From: Methanobacteriaceae archaeon
Lineage (GTDB): Archaea; Methanobacteriota; Methanobacteria; Methanobacteriales; Methanobacteriaceae
Direction: 5' to 3'
Assembly (NCBI GenBank): GCA_900766745.1
Contig: CAAFWR010000111.1
Location: forward strand, 36,809-100,808
Length of the DNA: 64,000 bases
Shown piece after piece: positions 15,972 through 24,088 of this stretch. Made by a program: the position numbers and the translations under genes. The stretch's first letter is position 1. Each line of letters begins with the position of its first letter. The notes beneath the pieces are model-generated. The model had not been told where the DNA came from. It ran no database searches and worked only from the letters and a program-made list of their open reading frames with translations.

Positions 15972-15985
15972 TACTGTATACAGTA
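15972..15985. promoter_or_regulatory. Perfect 14-bp palindrome, candidate operator
   Basis: TACTGTATACAGTA is its own reverse complement. It lies between the divergent minus-strand (15718) and plus-strand (16004) genes, followed by two further TACAGT words (15988-15993 and 15998-16003). The same half-site makes the inverted repeat at 10001-10022. A dimeric phage repressor or activator could bind here. Confidence 0.5.
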
Positions 15986-16003
15986 GATACAGTTAAATAC
16001 AGT

Positions 16004-16090
16004 ATGAATACAGAAGACATATTAGAAGAATTAACTAAAGTAGATGATGTAAGTCCTATTACTTTAGAATTACTATTAACATATTATTAA
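16004..16090 (+). CDS. Tiny acidic protein, first plus-strand gene
   Basis: A 28-residue frame (MNTEDILEELTKVDDVSP...) right after the palindrome and its TACAGT words. It ends in TAA, five bases before the next tiny gene. No TAG inside. Function unknown; called for its place at the head of a chain of coupled tiny genes. Confidence 0.4.
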   Translation: MNTEDILEELTKVDDVSPITLELLLTYY

Positions 16091-16094
16091 CAAT

Positions 16095-16205
16095 ATGTAC
16101 TCAAATGATGATATAAACTTTATTGCAAATGAAGTATATAAACTAAGTTCTCCTACTTAGTAGAATCTAATGAGATTGTATGGATTTATAATAACAGAAG
16201 CATGA
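16095..16205 (+). CDS. Tiny protein with two adjacent TAG codons
   Basis: A 36-residue frame if both TAGs (16158-16163) are read as Gln, ending in TGA that overlaps the next ATG (ATGA). Without recoding the product is only 21 residues. The sequence (MYSNDDINFIANEVYKLSSP, QQ, NLMRLYGF...) is protein-like and helical. Confidence 0.45.
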
Positions 16206-16387
16206 ATTACTATTTCATAAGACAAAGAGATTAGCAGTATTCTAATTGCCTTTACTTAAGTAAGATAAGTAAGAACTATAAATTAAATGATAATTATAGA
16301 TCCTTTACTTTACCAGGACAGATAGAATATACTTTCTCTGAAGATTTATATAAACAGTTTAAGAAAGAAATAAATACAGTTAAATGA
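16202..16387 (+). CDS. Small protein with one in-frame TAG
   Basis: A 61-residue frame (MNYYFIRQRD, Q, QYSNC...) with TAG at codon 11, coupled at both ends by ATGA overlaps. The C-terminal part (SFTLPGQIEYTFSEDLYKQF) looks folded. Read without recoding it would stop after 10 residues, so its existence depends on TAG suppression. Confidence 0.5.
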
Positions 16388-16464
16388 CAGAATTTACTGC
16401 ACTATGTTTAGTAGGTATGTTAGGGTGTCTAGCTTATATCATACTAAATAAATTAACAAAGTAA
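16384..16464 (+). CDS. Tiny single-pass membrane peptide
   Basis: A 26-residue frame (MTEFTALCLVGMLGCLAYII...), nearly all one membrane helix with a basic tail (NKLTK). It starts at the ATGA overlap with the previous gene and ends in TAA. Confidence 0.45.
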   Translation: MTEFTALCLVGMLGCLAYIILNKLTK

Positions 16465-16566
16465 TGTGCCCTAAGTACACGGGATCGTAGTACGTTCCAC
16501 GCTTAAAGAAGTTACTGTAAAGTAGAAGCGCACCAGGGAATCCTAATCGTAAGTAGGCTCAGTTTA

Positions 16567-16603
16567 GCTACCTTTCTGACGGTCTTTGAATAAAAAAGGT
16601 AGC
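16567..16603 (+). promoter_or_regulatory. Leader hairpin before the plus-strand operon
   Basis: GCTACCTTT and AAAGGTAGC pair over 9 bp around a 19-base loop, 18 bases before the ATG at 16622. It may be an attenuator or an mRNA-stabilising structure. The 100 bases before it hold no gene. Confidence 0.45.
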
Positions 16604-16621
16604 CCCTAAAACGGTATTACT

Positions 16622-16828
16622 ATGGAAAAGAACGAACAAAAAAAAGCAGATAGAATTGAGTATGTTTTCAGGAATAAAACTTATATAGCTACTCCTGAAC
16701 TTAGTAAAGGTTGTTGCGTAGGTTGTGCGTTTGTTAATAATATGAATTGCGCTAACTTTAAAGATAGAATGGATATATGTCATAAAGGATATATATTTAA
16801 GCGCAAATTTAATCATATAGATGAGTAA
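16622..16828 (+). CDS. Small Cys-rich protein
   Basis: A 68-residue protein with a Cys cluster (KGCCVGCAF, MNCANF, DICHKG), suggesting a metal-binding knuckle. No family is recognised. First gene of the plus-strand operon after the leader hairpin; standard code, ends in TAA. Confidence 0.6.
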   Translation: MEKNEQKKADRIEYVFRNKTYIATPELSKGCCVGCAFVNNMNCANFKDRMDICHKGYIFKRKFNHIDE

Positions 16829-16873
16829 CCTTACTTTACTTACTGCGTTAATAGATATTATAAAGTAAATATT

Positions 16874-17227
16874 ATGGAAGATAAAGTACTAGAAACAGTG
16901 GTAAACGGATTGGAATATAGTTTTGAAAAAGATATATTGGTAAAACCTTTAGCTCCTATCATGGTTACTAAAGAATATACAGAGCAAATTCCTACTGGTG
17001 AAAAGGATGAAGAAGGTTTTAATAAGTATGAAGTAAAGACTCATACTAAAGAAGTTGAATCAGATTTTGCAAAAGGTATTGTTCTATCTATTCCAACCGG
17101 TGCTGATAGTACCATTAAGGTTGGTGATACTATAGTATACCCTAAGAAATTTGCTAAAGACTTTGATCTATTTAAAGACTCACAATTAGTTAAACCATAC
17201 GACGTTGTAGCTAAAGTCGTTAAATAA
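16874..17227 (+). CDS. Co-chaperonin-like (GroES-fold) protein
   Basis: A 117-residue protein whose two halves follow the Cpn10 pattern: DILVKPLAPIMV at the start (as in xRPLxDRVLV), then FAKGIVLSIPTG, VGDTIVYPKKFAKDF, and a final PYDVVAKVV. The central insertion, rich in Glu and Lys (residues 35-60), would correspond to the mobile loop. Phage co-chaperonins such as T4 gp31 replace host GroES to fold the capsid protein; a similar role here is inference. It ends just before a strong terminator and has no TAG. Confidence 0.55.
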   Translation: MEDKVLETVVNGLEYSFEKDILVKPLAPIMVTKEYTEQIPTGEKDEEGFNKYEVKTHTKEVESDFAKGIVLSIPTGADSTIKVGDTIVYPKKFAKDFDLFKDSQLVKPYDVVAKVVK

Positions 17228-17275
17228 GCTATTATTCATGAATTGAATGTTTTTATTTTTAGAGTAATAAATCGC

Positions 17276-17306
17276 TGCCCTGCCATCAAAGCGGGGCATT
17301 CTTTTT
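17276..17306 (+). terminator. Rho-independent terminator
   Basis: TGCCCTGC-CATCAAA-GCGGGGCA forms an 8-bp GC-rich stem (one G-U pair), followed by TTCTTTTT. It closes the short operon 16622-17227. Confidence 0.8.
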
Positions 17307-17357
17307 GCTACTACTTTACTAAACATTAATAAATGTTAAATATTTTAAACACTTTTT

Positions 17358-17576
17358 ATGTTAGTGCGTTTTAAGGGCATTATGGGAACAATAATAATAG
17401 TACTTGTAAGTGTTATCGGTTTTGGTGCTCTTACTTATGCTCAAGGAAAACACGAAGGATACATTCAAGGCAGAATTGATGGGTATGAAGAGTGTAAGAA
17501 GAACTTTAACAGAATACAAGAATTTAAACAAAAGATATTAAATAAAAAGTTAGACATATGGAAGGATACAAAGTAA
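17358..17576 (+). CDS. Single-pass membrane protein
   Basis: A 72-residue protein with one membrane helix (residues about 8-28, MGTIIIVLVSVIGFGALTYA), then a charged helical tail. It overlaps the next gene by 19 bases. Function is unknown. Confidence 0.6.
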   Translation: MLVRFKGIMGTIIIVLVSVIGFGALTYAQGKHEGYIQGRIDGYEECKKNFNRIQEFKQKILNKKLDIWKDTK

Positions 17577-17986
17577 TTAAGAATTTTAGCTTCGCTGAAA
17601 AAGGTGATGTGTTTACTAAAGTTGAAGATTTAAACTTGTGGGAACTTCAGAAATCTGAAGTAGTATCAGATACAGAAACTTATACTTCAATGGCATTTGA
17701 TTCTTCTACTATGGAAGAATTAGCTAACAAAGATTATGTAATCTGGTATAGTGAAGAAGTAGAAAAAGATAATAATGAGGATGAATGTGAATGCTGTTGT
17801 GATAAGTTAGAGAAAGTAAAAGAATATGTTAATACTTTGATTGATACATATACTAAAGATTATAATGAACTAATGAAGGATTATAATGAAGGTAATGTGC
17901 AGCAATGTGTTAAAGTAGAAGCAGAAACTGTATACCACAATTTAAATAAAGTTCTCAATAGTATTAAAGATTTGTTAGATGAATAA
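17558..17986 (+). CDS. Hypothetical acidic protein
   Basis: A 142-residue acidic protein with a Cys cluster (DECECCCDKLEK) mid-way and a helical C-terminal half. The N-terminal 60 residues look beta-rich (GYKVIKNFSFAEKGDVFTKV). Overlaps the next gene by eight bases. No family is recognised. Confidence 0.65.
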   Translation: MEGYKVIKNFSFAEKGDVFTKVEDLNLWELQKSEVVSDTETYTSMAFDSSTMEELANKDYVIWYSEEVEKDNNEDECECCCDKLEKVKEYVNTLIDTYTKDYNELMKDYNEGNVQQCVKVEAETVYHNLNKVLNSIKDLLDE

Positions 17987-18347
17987 ATTAGTAAAGACTG
18001 TTAATAAAGGCAATCTTTACTATGAATACCTTAACGCTTTAAATGGTATACTACAACTTACAAATAGGGAATTGGAGTTACTTACTAAGTTCGTTGAATT
18101 AGATGTGAACTTTACTCCAATACCTGGTGTAAGTAAAAATGTAGCTAATACTGACAATCGTAGGATGATTAAAAGTACTATGGGTATTACTCCTGATAAC
18201 TTAAGTAGATATATAAGTAAGTTCAAGAAAGAGGGTCTTTTAGTACAGGGAAAAGCAGAAGATGAATTAGTAGTTAATAAGATACTAATTCCAGAGATAA
18301 TAAAAGATAGGGTGCAAATAACGTTAATACTAAGAGTAAATGAATAA
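17979..18347 (+). CDS. Winged-helix-type DNA-binding protein
   Basis: A 122-residue protein. Residues about 28-90 show the layout of a winged helix: LTNRELELLTKFVEL, then STMGITPDNLSRYISKFKKEGL (turn and recognition helix), then LLVQGKAEDELVVNKIL (wing). It may regulate phage transcription. It lies in an eight-gene string of overlaps (17358-19415). The HTH is read by eye. Confidence 0.6.
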   Translation: MNKLVKTVNKGNLYYEYLNALNGILQLTNRELELLTKFVELDVNFTPIPGVSKNVANTDNRRMIKSTMGITPDNLSRYISKFKKEGLLVQGKAEDELVVNKILIPEIIKDRVQITLILRVNE

Positions 18348-18702
18348 TAAAATAAATAATAAACATTTCTATATGATCTTTGATAATGGGCATATAGTAC
18401 ATGTAGAGAATAGAAGTAATAGGTTAGTACGATATTTCAGACATCTTTTTAACTTACGTTCTAATCTGAAATTAACTTCTTTTGTCCCAAAGAAACCTTA
18501 CTCTAATAAAGAAATCAAGAAATTATCTGATATACTATACAGAAATCGCGATTTAGATGAATCTGATATTGTAGTAATAATAAATTCTATTAGACCTAAT
18601 ACTATCAGAGAATCTTTAACAGAGTTAGAAACTAGTGAATATTATATAAATGCAACAGCAAAAAAAGATATCAATTTACTCAAGTCTGGCAAACAAATAT
18701 AA
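18340..18702 (+). CDS. Hypothetical basic protein
   Basis: A 120-residue, Arg/Asn/Lys-rich protein of unknown family. It overlaps the upstream gene by eight bases and the downstream one by 53. Confidence 0.65.
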   Translation: MNNKINNKHFYMIFDNGHIVHVENRSNRLVRYFRHLFNLRSNLKLTSFVPKKPYSNKEIKKLSDILYRNRDLDESDIVVIINSIRPNTIRESLTELETSEYYINATAKKDINLLKSGKQI

Positions 18703-18850
18703 TTTACCTTATCCTGTTATAGAAGTAATATGCAATAGTCCATTTAAGTTTGCTAAAGAAGTAATGTCAAATGATGAAGATACTAAAGATATTATGTTTG
18801 CTTACTTATTTAAACTTAAATTAAAAAAGAGATATAAAGAAATAAAATGA
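18650..18850 (+). CDS. Small hypothetical protein
   Basis: A 66-residue protein (MQQQKKISIYSSLANKYNLP...), helical with a basic end, of a type often seen in crAss-like genomes near replication and virion gene borders, though I cannot name the family. Its stop overlaps the next ATG. Confidence 0.6.
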   Translation: MQQQKKISIYSSLANKYNLPYPVIEVICNSPFKFAKEVMSNDEDTKDIMFAYLFKLKLKKRYKEIK

Positions 18851-18984
18851 GACAGTTTATTGAAGAATGCTTAACGCCCAATTATAAGATTCACTGGTTA
18901 GATTCTATTTACTTTGATCCTGTATTACTTAACAATATACAGATGTATATAGCAATTAGTGATAGTAGACTATTAAGAATATGA
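18847..18984 (+). CDS. Small hypothetical protein
   Basis: A 45-residue frame (MRQFIEECLTPNYKIHWLDS...) with ATGA overlaps at both ends, which is the main support for it. Function is unknown. Confidence 0.55.
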   Translation: MRQFIEECLTPNYKIHWLDSIYFDPVLLNNIQMYIAISDSRLLRI

Positions 18985-19415
18985 TACTAAGAAAGTTTGA
19001 TAATATATATCCTAGAACATTTTGGATAGCTATAATAGAAAAGGAAGAAGATGTATACACAATATTAAAGAAATTCACGATATACAACTTATTGCCAGGT
19101 TTCGATAAAATACGAAAAGAAGCTGAAGAAGAAATGTTAAAAGCGTATGACGGAGATGTTATTGCAGAATGTAGACCGGTTATGTTAAACAGTAGTTCTG
19201 AGATGGGTATTATTTGCATAATATATAGACCCGATGAAGTAGATGGTACGCATATAGCACACGAATCAGTTCACATAACTGATTATTACTTTGAAGTCAC
19301 AGGTATGAATGGAGAAGAATTCTCAGGTGGTGGTAATGAAGGGTATGCGTATTTAGTTGGCTGGGCTGCTGGATGTTTTATTAAAGTAATGAAAGAATAT
19401 GGAAAGACAGAGTAA
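18981..19415 (+). CDS. HExxH metallopeptidase-like protein
   Basis: A 144-residue protein with HESVH at residues 94-98, then GMNGEEFSGGGNEGYAYLVGW, where the Glu of NEGYAYL could be the third zinc ligand, as in gluzincin-like peptidases. Many phages carry such short putative peptidases of unknown target. It is coupled upstream by ATGA and overlaps the next gene by 17 bases. Two other HExxH proteins follow the portal gene, but their sequences differ. Confidence 0.6.
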   Translation: MILRKFDNIYPRTFWIAIIEKEEDVYTILKKFTIYNLLPGFDKIRKEAEEEMLKAYDGDVIAECRPVMLNSSSEMGIICIIYRPDEVDGTHIAHESVHITDYYFEVTGMNGEEFSGGGNEGYAYLVGWAAGCFIKVMKEYGKTE

Positions 19416-19677
19416 AGAAGATTCATTAGCTCTATGGGAGTTTGAGAAGAACAACGTTAAACAATTTGGATCTAATATCAGCGAAGAGTTAAAAGAGTTA
19501 ATGGAAGTCGCAGATAAGAAGATAAATGACTATTCGTTAACATATAATGAATTTCTAGATGACATTCTAGAAGGTTTAGCTAAACTAAAAGACACAGATA
19601 ATATTGAAACTAGGCGGTTACAGATAAAAGGATTGTACAACTATTTAACTAATAAGTATATTGAAGATGGAGAATGA
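19399..19677 (+). CDS. Hypothetical helical protein
   Basis: A 92-residue, acidic, helical protein; no motif. Overlaps both neighbours. Confidence 0.6.
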   Translation: MERQSKEDSLALWEFEKNNVKQFGSNISEELKELMEVADKKINDYSLTYNEFLDDILEGLAKLKDTDNIETRRLQIKGLYNYLTNKYIEDGE

Positions 19678-19996
19678 TGGTAAGAAATATGATTGTGATA
19701 AAGTAAGAATGGATCTGATTCCATTAGATGTAGTTGAGAATATTGGTAAGGTACTTACTTATGGAGCTCAGAAATACTCAGATAATAGTTGGCAAAATCT
19801 TCCAGATTTTTGGAAAAGATATAAAGCAGCATTACTAAGACATCTTACTGCTATAGACAAAGGAGAATTAATAGATCCTGAAAGTGGACTACCTCATATA
19901 GATCATGTACTTTGTAATACGGTATTCTTAGATTGGGGATTTCATCATGGTAAAGCGATTAGTATTAATACAAAAGATATTGAACAAGATAAATAA
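19667..19996 (+). CDS. MazZ-like dATP/dGTP diphosphohydrolase domain protein
   Basis: A 109-residue protein from ATG 19667 (overlapping the upstream stop by 11 bases; an in-frame TTG lies two codons earlier). Signature segments are KYDCDKVRMDLIP, VLTYGAQKYSDNSW, and a helical RHLTAIDKGELIDPESGLPHIDH, the pattern of the phage dATP/dGTP diphosphohydrolase family (DUF5664), whose MazG-like fold uses acidic residues to bind metal. The family can cleave dNTPs; in Z-genome phages MazZ works with PurZ. No PurZ is seen in this window, so the substrate is open. It lies three bases before dUTPase, a nucleotide-pool module. Confidence 0.75.
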   Translation: MENDGKKYDCDKVRMDLIPLDVVENIGKVLTYGAQKYSDNSWQNLPDFWKRYKAALLRHLTAIDKGELIDPESGLPHIDHVLCNTVFLDWGFHHGKAISINTKDIEQDK

Positions 19997-19998
19997 TT

Positions 19999-20514
19999 AT
20001 GGAACAATTGAAATTTAAAAAGTTAGATTACTCAGTAAAGAAAGAAGACGGTACAGAAGAGATTAAAAAATCTGAAGGTAAGTTGCCTATTAGAGCTACT
20101 AGTAGCAGTGCAGGATTAGATCTATATACTACTCGTATTACTCAAGAAGTAGATAATAGTGGCAAGTTAGTACTAGTATATCACACTGATATTGCTGTAG
20201 AAATTCCTGAAGGATATGTTGGATTTATCTGTATGAAATCATCTATCTCTAAAAGATCTATTATTATGTGTAATGGTATTGGAGTGATTGATTCTGATTA
20301 TCGTGGAGAGTTGATGGCTAAATTTAAAGTAACTACAGATGCTATTCCTACAGTATATACTACAGATGAACCATTTGCTCAGTTAGTCATTGTTCCTTGT
20401 TCTATATTAGAACCTACTTTGGTAGAAGAATTGAGTGAAACAGAAAGAGGAGAAAAAGGATTCGGAGAAGCTACAGCAGAACAAAATAATGAAATTAAAG
20501 AAGTAAAAGAATAA
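19999..20514 (+). CDS. dut: dUTPase (trimeric type)
   Basis: A 171-residue protein with the five trimeric-dUTPase motifs in order: SSSAGLDLYT, KSSISKRS, GVIDSDYRGEL, EPFAQLVIVP, and C-terminal RGEKGFGE. It hydrolyses dUTP to dUMP and pyrophosphate, keeping uracil out of phage DNA and feeding dTMP synthesis. It has an insertion after motif 1 and an acidic 12-residue tail. It sits in the nucleotide-pool pair with the MazZ-like gene, has no TAG, and is opened by AATTATGG. Confidence 0.93.
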   Translation: MEQLKFKKLDYSVKKEDGTEEIKKSEGKLPIRATSSSAGLDLYTTRITQEVDNSGKLVLVYHTDIAVEIPEGYVGFICMKSSISKRSIIMCNGIGVIDSDYRGELMAKFKVTTDAIPTVYTTDEPFAQLVIVPCSILEPTLVEELSETERGEKGFGEATAEQNNEIKEVKE

Positions 20515-20516
20515 TT

Positions 20517-20840
20517 ATGGAAAATCTAGATATTACAATTATTCCTGTAAGTGCATCAGGTGTTGGAAATTTTATTGAAGTTCGTATTAATGGTATGTTA
20601 TATAGAACAGAGATTGTGCAAGGTGAATTTACAGAAGATGTAATGAAACAATCTATGGAGAAACTAATGCCTACTATTCCTACTGAACAACAGGAACCTG
20701 TAGAATTAAAATTTTATCAGCTATTAGATGCTATTGCAAATACTAAAGCTGAAGAAGAGTATAGAGCTCAGCATCCTGAGGAGTTTATGCCAGAGAATTT
20801 TGAACCCAGTGTTGAAGAAGTAACTGATGAAATTATTTGA
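20517..20840 (+). CDS. Hypothetical acidic protein
   Basis: A 107-residue protein, beta-rich at the start (LDITIIPVSASGVGNFIEV) and acidic and helical at the end. It overlaps the next gene by 14 bases. No family is recognised. Confidence 0.65.
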   Translation: MENLDITIIPVSASGVGNFIEVRINGMLYRTEIVQGEFTEDVMKQSMEKLMPTIPTEQQEPVELKFYQLLDAIANTKAEEEYRAQHPEEFMPENFEPSVEEVTDEII

Positions 20841-21354
20841 TATAAATGGTGGTAAAGTAGTAATACACCCTGACGCTTTGGGTCTCCCATTCTTTAAAAA
20901 GTTATGGGAGGCTGATAAGCCAGATAAAACACAAGCTACAAATGTAATAAGTTATATAGTACTTATGTGGTATTTTAAATCTCCATATGTACTTCAGCTA
21001 GAACCAGATATCAGAGAAAAGAAGCTTAAGCAGTTATACTTTGGTAATGAAGATTATAAGCTTACAGTAGAAGAGAAGTCCTGTGAAGATGATTATAAGA
21101 AGCTAATATACACTAGGAATCTGAGGATGCTGGATAGTATGAGAAACAAAGTAGATACTATTAGTAAGTATTACGAAGATTCTCTAGAAGAGCAACTAGA
21201 TGAAAAGAAGATTAAAGATCTATTAGCTGGTATGGAAAAAGTAAAAGCTACCTTTCAGACACTAGATTTCCTCGAAAAAGCAGTTAAAGCTGAAGAAGTT
21301 AGTACTACTAAAGTACGTGGAGATGCCCAGATTAATCCTTATGAATTAGCTTAA
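20827..21354 (+). CDS. Conserved-type crAss hypothetical protein
   Basis: A 175-residue, mainly helical protein ending with a coiled coil and PYELA. A gene of this size and look (GGKVVIHPDALGLPFFKKLW) is typical just ahead of the terminase in crAss-like phages, but its function is not known to me. No TAG, no membrane segment. Confidence 0.65.
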   Translation: MKLFDINGGKVVIHPDALGLPFFKKLWEADKPDKTQATNVISYIVLMWYFKSPYVLQLEPDIREKKLKQLYFGNEDYKLTVEEKSCEDDYKKLIYTRNLRMLDSMRNKVDTISKYYEDSLEEQLDEKKIKDLLAGMEKVKATFQTLDFLEKAVKAEEVSTTKVRGDAQINPYELA

Positions 21355-21405
21355 TTTGTGCAAATTATACACAAGTTTATAACAATAAATTAATGAGTAC
21401 GTTAT

Positions 21406-21645
21406 ATGAATATAAATAAAGAAACTATGAAGAAAGTACTTGATTTAACAAAATGCAATAGCACTGAAGAAATTTGTGATGTGCTTGAAAAAGAAATTGA
21501 TAACAAACGAAAAGCAGATGCTTATCTTAAAGAAGCCGGTGAATCTTTGGTTGAAGAATATAAGAAAGAAGCAGTAGCTGAACCTAAGAAGAAAGGTATT
21601 ATCAAGCGTACTATTCATTGGCTAAAGAGTTTGTTTAAGAAATAA
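21406..21645 (+). CDS. Small hypothetical protein
   Basis: A 79-residue charged protein with an amphipathic, basic C-terminal helix (KRTIHWLKSLFKK) that could touch membranes or nucleic acid. It lies 60 bases before the suppressor tRNA. Confidence 0.6.
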   Translation: MNINKETMKKVLDLTKCNSTEEICDVLEKEIDNKRKADAYLKEAGESLVEEYKKEAVAEPKKKGIIKRTIHWLKSLFKK

Positions 21646-21704
21646 TCTCGTTGAACTGATAGAGAGGTCTGACAGGGACAGACATTAAATATTCCCTGGC
21701 ATAT

Positions 21705-21779
21705 TGCCCTATGGTGTAGTGGTAGCACGAGAGGCTCTAACCCTCTAGGTCCGGGTTCGATTCGGTGGTAGGGCGACCA
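21705..21779 (+). tRNA. Suppressor tRNA (anticodon CUA, reads UAG)
   Basis: Acceptor TGCCCTA/TAGGGCG with discriminator A and encoded CCA; D-arm GTGT/GCAC with a GG-containing loop; anticodon stem AGAGG/CCTCT around loop CTCTAAC, anticodon CTA at 21737-21739. It pairs with UAG. The U1-G72-type end of the acceptor stem resembles glutamine tRNAs, which start with U, consistent with TAG being read as Gln. The T-loop TTCGATT is normal, but the T-stem (CCGGG against CGGTG) pairs poorly, an oddity. A CAGGGA/TCCCTG hairpin (21673-21698) stands just upstream. The tRNA lies directly before the TAG-rich virion genes. Confidence 0.85.
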
Positions 21780-21796
21780 ATTAAAATATAAATGCT

Positions 21797-21994
21797 ATGG
21801 ATAATAAACCAAAAGAAGATAAACTAATAGTTATTACACTTGATAACTCAAATCCAAAATCTAAGATATATTGGAAAGAAGAAGATTATAATATCTTTAA
21901 AAAGATGTGCGATGATTTAATAACTAAATATTTTGGTAATACGATAAATTATCCTTTAGATATGCTTACTTTAGAAACAGAAGAAAAAGTTTAA
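21797..21994 (+). CDS. Small hypothetical protein
   Basis: A 65-residue acidic protein between the suppressor tRNA and the terminase. No motif, no TAG; opens with an ATGGATAA start context. Function is unknown. Confidence 0.55.
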   Translation: MDNKPKEDKLIVITLDNSNPKSKIYWKEEDYNIFKKMCDDLITKYFGNTINYPLDMLTLETEEKV

Positions 21995-22025
21995 CCTAAT
22001 CAAAAACTTTGGAAATATCATAACT

Positions 22026-24086
22026 ATGATTGACTTCTAGAAGAAAATAATAAATAGTGATAAGTTTAGAACTCCGGCTTTAACATTCTTAAAGACCGGA
22101 GCTTATTGTTAGTACCCAATTGGTACTACTGAATATTATACATACTGGGACGAATAGAAAGATCGTTGCATTAATGGTTATACCGCAGAGGATGGAGATT
22201 ACATCACTGGGTATAACTATTTTTATATTAACTTTTGTCCAATGCAACGTATAGTTAACACTGTTACTAAACTACCTAACGGAGAGACTAAAGTAAAACG
22301 AGACAGTGTGGTAACATTCCCTGATTTCTATGACTATGACTATTTCTACTTCTAGGCAGTACAGGAAGCAGAAGATAAAGGAAAACATATATGTCTACTT
22401 AAATCACGTCGTAAAGGATATAGTTACAAAGGTGGAGCTATGGCATGTCGTAATTATTATCTAATACCCAATAGTAAAACATATATATATGCTTCTAATA
22501 AGTAGTATCTTACTGAAGATGGTATTCTTACTAAAGCTTGGGACTATATGGACTTTATAGATAAAAATACAGCTTGGGGTAAGAAACGATCTGTTAACAG
22601 TACTATGCGTAAACGAGCTGGATTCTGGACTAAAGATGAATTTGGCAATGAAGTAGAAATGGGTTATAAGTCAGAGATTATTGGCGTTACTTTGAAAGAT
22701 AATCCTGATGTAGTACGTGGTAAACGTGCCAAATTAATTCTATTTGAAGAAGGAGGTTCATTCTCAGAATTAGGTGCAGCATGGCAAATTGCTAGACCAT
22801 CTGTAGAACAAGACGGTATAGCATTTGGTACTATGATTGTATGGGGAACTGGTGGTGACGAAGGTTCTGCGTTTGAAACAATGAAAGATATGTTCTATAA
22901 TCCAGATGGATATAATTGCTTAGGGTTTGAGAACATATGGGATAGTACACCTACAGATAAACTGTGTGGGTTCTTTGTTCCATAGTATACTAATCTAGAT
23001 ACGAGAGATGACGATGGTAATAGAATATATATGGATAATGATGGTAACACTATTACTAAACCTTCTCTAGAATTTATATTAGATGAACGTAGAAAAGTAA
23101 TAAGTACAGCTACTAATACTACTGCTATAGACCGTTATGTTGCAGAGCGTCCTATTACTCCACAAGAAGCAATGTTGGAATTTAATGGGAATATATTTCC
23201 TAAGAAAGAACTGTAGGAGCAATTAGGACTTATTCGTACTAATACTTAGTTATAGAATCATAAACAAGTAGGTGATTTAATATTTGACGAATCTGGTAGT
23301 ATCAAATGGATACCTAAGAAACATGGCGATGTTACTAAGTATCCACTTGGTAAAGACGATGATCCTACTGGCTCAATAGTTATATGGGAACATCCAGCTA
23401 AAGATGCAACAGCTGGATTATATATAATAGGTGTAGACCCTTATGATCATGATTAGTCTGGTACTAATTCATTAGGATCATCTATTGTATATAAGAGGTT
23501 TTAGAACTTTGAAGAGTATTATGATATTATAGTAGCTGAATATACTGGTAGACCTGCAACAGCTGAGGAATACTATGAAAACTTACGTAAGTTAGCATTA
23601 TACTATAATGCGCGTATAATGTATGAAAATGAACGCAAAGGTCTATTCCCTTACTTTACTGCTAAACATTGCGATTACTTATTAGCTGATCAGCCTGATA
23701 TTATTAATGATATAGTTAGTAATTCTAAAGTACAAAGAAGAAAAGGTTGTCACATGAATAAGTAGATAAAGCAATGGGGTGAAGGTATGATAAAAGAATG
23801 GTTGAATGAAGAGTATGCACCAGGTAAGAAGAACCTAACTAGAATACTATCAGAGCCGCTATTAGAAGAGCTAATAAGCTATAATGATACAGGTAACTTT
23901 GACCGAGTGATGGCGTTGATGTAGGTTATGATATATAGAGAACAACTGTATAATGTAGTTGTTAAAAAGAAAGAAAAAGAAAACAAATAGAAGATGCTCT
24001 TTGATGGACCAATTTTTGCGCAGAGTTGGTTCAATGACGATACTCCAAGAGTATTTTCAAACGACGATAATGTATATACATTTTAA
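22026..24086 (+). CDS. terL: Terminase large subunit
   Basis: A 686-residue protein when its 14 in-frame TAGs are read as Gln; the first TAG is codon 5. ATPase domain: a Walker A-like KSRRKGYSYKGG near residue 126 and Walker B LILFEEGG near 236, with the catalytic Glu following the hydrophobic strand. Nuclease domain: GVDPYDHD near residue 468, the first acidic metal ligand of the RNase H-like fold. It packages DNA into the procapsid at the portal and cuts it. The frame opens 31 bases after the 65-residue gene and ends two bases before the portal ATG. TAG occurs in the ATPase part and the nuclease part alike, so no functional terminase can be made without suppression. Confidence 0.93.
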
Positions 24087-24088
24087 TT

